Shown here piece after piece: positions 62,002 through 64,000 of a stretch of 64,000 bases of DNA. The notes below the pieces were generated by a model, which was not told the origin of the DNA, did no database searches, and saw only the letters and a list, made by a program, of their open reading frames with translations. The stretch's first letter is position 1. Every line of letters starts with the position of its first letter. Both the position numbers and the translations under genes were made by a program. The DNA lies in the NCBI GenBank assembly GCA_023459055.1, contig JAEWVR010000003.1:124001-188000 (forward strand). Reading direction: 5' to 3'. The stretch comes from Fibrobacterota bacterium (GTDB taxonomy: Bacteria > Fibrobacterota > Chitinivibrionia > Chitinivibrionales > Chitinispirillaceae).

Positions 62002-63450
62002 CTATCCATTAAATGCAAAATCCATATCCTTAACCGCTTTTGTCTCATCAAGCCTGCCCACCGGCGTTGTCAATGGTGCATTTTTGATATTTTCAGGATT
62101 GGTCTTTGATGCTTCCGCGATCTCTTTCATCGCAGCGATAAACGAATCAAGCGTCTCCTTACTCTCCGTTTCCGTCGGCTCGATCATCATTGCCTCTTTA
62201 ACAATCAACGGGAAATAGATTGTTGGAGGATGAAACCCGCGATCAATAAGTGCTTTTGCTATATCAAGAGCATGAATACCCTGATCACCCTGATTTTTTG
62301 CAGTTATCACACATTCGTGCATGCAGGTTTTCATGTAGGGAACATGATACGTATCTTTAAGAGAATGAAGCACATAGTTCGCACTAAGCACTGCATTTTC
62401 GCTTACATCAACAAGTCCCTGTTTTCCGAGCTGAAGAATGTATGCGTACGCTTTCAGGCATACTGAAAAGTTACCGTAGAATGGTGCAATATACCCTATT
62501 GATTCAGGATGTTCGTAATCAAGCGCATAGGTGCCATCAGTACGTTTTGCGATTCTTGAGACCGGAAGGAACTTTTCAAGATGTTTGCGCACACCGACAG
62601 GTCCTGAGCCCGGACCGCCACCACCGTGCGGCGTTGCAAATGTTTTGTGCAGATTGACATGCATAACATCAAAAAGTGCATCACCGGGACGAAACTTTCC
62701 AAGAATTGCATTAAGATTTGCACCATCATAATAAAGCTGCGCGTCGTACTTGTGTGCAATCGCAGCAATTTTCTCAATGTAGGGATTGAAAAGACCAAGC
62801 GTATTAGGATTAGTCAGCATGATCGCAGCAGTTTTCTCGCTGATAGCAGCCTCAAGCGCATCAACATTGAGTGCTCCCTCTGCAGTTGTAGGAATTGACT
62901 TTACCTCAAAACCTGCAATCGCGGCACTTGATGGATTCGTGCCATGCGCTTCATCGGGGATAAGCACTTCCGTTTTTTTATTACCCTTTGACTTATGATA
63001 CGCCGCAACGATCATCATGCCGGTTAATTCTCCATGCGCACCAGCCATCGGATGCACCGAGAAGGCGTCCATTCCGGTGATTTCACTCAGGAGATGTTCC
63101 AGTTCATAAATAACTGCCAGAGCACCCTGAGTAAGCATTCCACCACGAAGAAGCTGTGGAAGCAAAGGATGCAGTGATGCAAAACCGTCCATGGATGCGA
63201 TCTTCTCAGTTACTTTCGGATTGTATTTCATGGTGCATGAGCCAAGTGGATAGAAATTGGTATCCACGCCGTAATTCATTCTTGACAATGCTGTAAAGTG
63301 ACGCACCACGTCCAGTTCAGAAAGTTCCGGCAGCGCTGCTTTTTCTGCACGCAGATAGTTACTGTTAATAGCATGCTTTACTGGTACATCGCTTTTGGGT
63401 AGTGATACGCCAAGTCTTCCTTGTATACTTTTCTCAAATATTATTGACAT
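62002..63450 (-). CDS. gcvPB: Glycine dehydrogenase (decarboxylating) subunit 2
   Basis: The 482-residue protein is the second subunit of the P protein of the glycine cleavage system. The PLP lysine lies in HVNLHKTFATPHGGGGPGSGP; MTNPNTLGLF and DEAHGTNPSSA motifs are typical. With subunit 1 (the next gene upstream) it decarboxylates glycine and transfers the methylamine to GcvH. It overlaps gcvPA by 10 bases. GcvT and GcvH are outside the window. Confidence 0.95.
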   Translation of the reverse strand: MSIIFEKSIQGRLGVSLPKSDVPVKHAINSNYLRAEKAALPELSELDVVRHFTALSRMNYGVDTNFYPLGSCTMKYNPKVTEKIASMDGFASLHPLLPQLLRGGMLTQGALAVIYELEHLLSEITGMDAFSVHPMAGAHGELTGMMIVAAYHKSKGNKKTEVLIPDEAHGTNPSSAAIAGFEVKSIPTTAEGALNVDALEAAISEKTAAIMLTNPNTLGLFNPYIEKIAAIAHKYDAQLYYDGANLNAILGKFRPGDALFDVMHVNLHKTFATPHGGGGPGSGPVGVRKHLEKFLPVSRIAKRTDGTYALDYEHPESIGYIAPFYGNFSVCLKAYAYILQLGKQGLVDVSENAVLSANYVLHSLKDTYHVPYMKTCMHECVITAKNQGDQGIHALDIAKALIDRGFHPPTIYFPLIVKEAMMIEPTETESKETLDSFIAAMKEIAEASKTNPENIKNAPLTTPVGRLDETKAVKDMDFAFNG

Positions 63451-64000
63451 ATTACCTCCTCAAGCATCGCAGCATAGAGACCGATCTCATGCTTGGTTCT
63501 CTTTTCGGTTACTGCAACAAGGAGATAATTCTCCATTCCCGGATAATAACGCCCTAATGGAAATCCTGCTGCGAATCCTCTGTCAATCATTCTTCCAACA
63601 GCTTCGCTTGCGTCAATGGGTAGTTTTACCGTGAACTCATTAAATGTTGGTGATGAATCCATGACCTTAACACAGGGAATTGCATTCAGTTTTTCGATCG
63701 TGTAATGCGCTTTATCAACGCAAAGCTGAGCAGTTGAACGCAATCCCTCTTTACCCATAAGACTCATGTAGATGTGAGCCCTGAGTGCGCAGAGTGCCTG
63801 ATTTGAACATATATTGGACGTTGCTTTTTCGCGGCGTATATGCTGTTCTCGGGCCTGAAGCGACAATACAAAGCCCTGTTGTCCCTTTGTGTCAACAGTT
63901 CGTGCGACCATGCGTCCGGGCATTTTTCGGGCAAGCTCCTTCTTTGCAGCCATAAAACCGAGATACGGACCACCGAACGAAAGAGGAAGCCCCAGCGACT
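63441..64000 (-). CDS. gcvPA: Glycine dehydrogenase (decarboxylating) subunit 1, 3' part
   Basis: The gene enters from beyond the end of the window; only its last 186 codons or so are present. The frame is open through 64000, and the readable part begins SLGLPLSFGGPYLGFMAAKK, which is the family signature around GGPYLGFMA, followed by RKMPGRMVARTVD. The Met at 63953 is therefore internal and not the start. The stop is at 63441, ten bases inside gcvPB. It forms the P-protein heterodimer with GcvPB. Confidence 0.93.
   Translation of the reverse strand, partial: SLGLPLSFGGPYLGFMAAKKELARKMPGRMVARTVDTKGQQGFVLSLQAREQHIRREKATSNICSNQALCALRAHIYMSLMGKEGLRSTAQLCVDKAHYTIEKLNAIPCVKVMDSSPTFNEFTVKLPIDASEAVGRMIDRGFAAGFPLGRYYPGMENYLLVAVTEKRTKHEIGLYAAMLEEVICQ

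Overview
The window looks like a chromosomal piece from a member of the Fibrobacterota (Fibrobacter/Chitinispirillum side of the phylum). The basis is family content: a TIGR02147/DUF4423-type regulator, a C-terminal Fibrobacter succinogenes major paralogous domain (TIGR02145-like) on a 1610-residue lipoprotein, several secreted proteins with type IX-like C-terminal sorting domains, and cell-envelope genes of a Gram-negative, diderm cell (lipoproteins, ExbB/ExbD/TonB, MltD, GmhB, a heptosyltransferase-like GT9). There are no rRNA genes, no CRISPR array, no intact insertion sequence and one tRNA (Leu, anticodon CAG). The assignment is inferred from families; no phylogeny was run.

Layout. 0.4-6.2 kb (+): a regulator coupled by a 4-nt overlap to a LamG lipoprotein, then two secreted alpha/beta hydrolases. 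6.2-6.9 kb: gene-poor spacer with inverted-repeat elements and a strong stem-loop. 6.9-11.8 kb (-): the giant modular lipoprotein. 12.2-18.8 kb (+): receiver-HD-GYP, receiver-Hpt, the large fused purL, and a STAS protein. 19.0-30.6 kb (-): lipoprotein + amidohydrolase pair, mltD, a hybrid histidine kinase, an unknown gene + DUF1189-like membrane protein, ubiB + phasin-like gene. 31.1-36.3 kb (+): a second modular lipoprotein with the same N-terminus as the giant one but a different C-terminal domain, a flippase-like membrane protein, and a LamG lipoprotein. 36.4-41.3 kb (-): gmhB, YfhO-type membrane protein, GT4 glycosyltransferase, methyltransferase. 42.1-49.1 kb (-): tRNA-Leu, mutL, double STAS, mtaB, two HDOD proteins, ftsY. 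49.3-55.5 kb: small ORF + nucleotidyltransferase, PEP-CTERM protein, DUF6055-like metalloprotease with a sorting domain, a decayed gene, Crp-like regulator + beta-helix protein. 55.5-63.9 kb (-): exbB-exbD-exbD-tonB, GT9, polytopic membrane protein, SH3-like protein, gcvPB and the 3' part of gcvPA.

How the genes fit together. The dominant theme is the cell surface: secreted or anchored binding proteins and hydrolases (LamG, Ig-like, InlB, DNRLRE, Fib_succ_major, alpha/beta hydrolase, metalloprotease), envelope polysaccharide assembly, and energy transduction across the periplasm. A second theme is signalling by phosphorelay, c-di-GMP, STAS and HDOD domains. Housekeeping genes (purL, mutL, mtaB, ftsY, gcvP) are interspersed. 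The most interesting points are the coupled regulator/lipoprotein pair, the two stalk-like lipoproteins with exchanged heads, an ExbD paralogue with Asn at the expected proton-carrying Asp, a GmhB missing three of four zinc ligands, and several MITE/REP-like inverted repeats.
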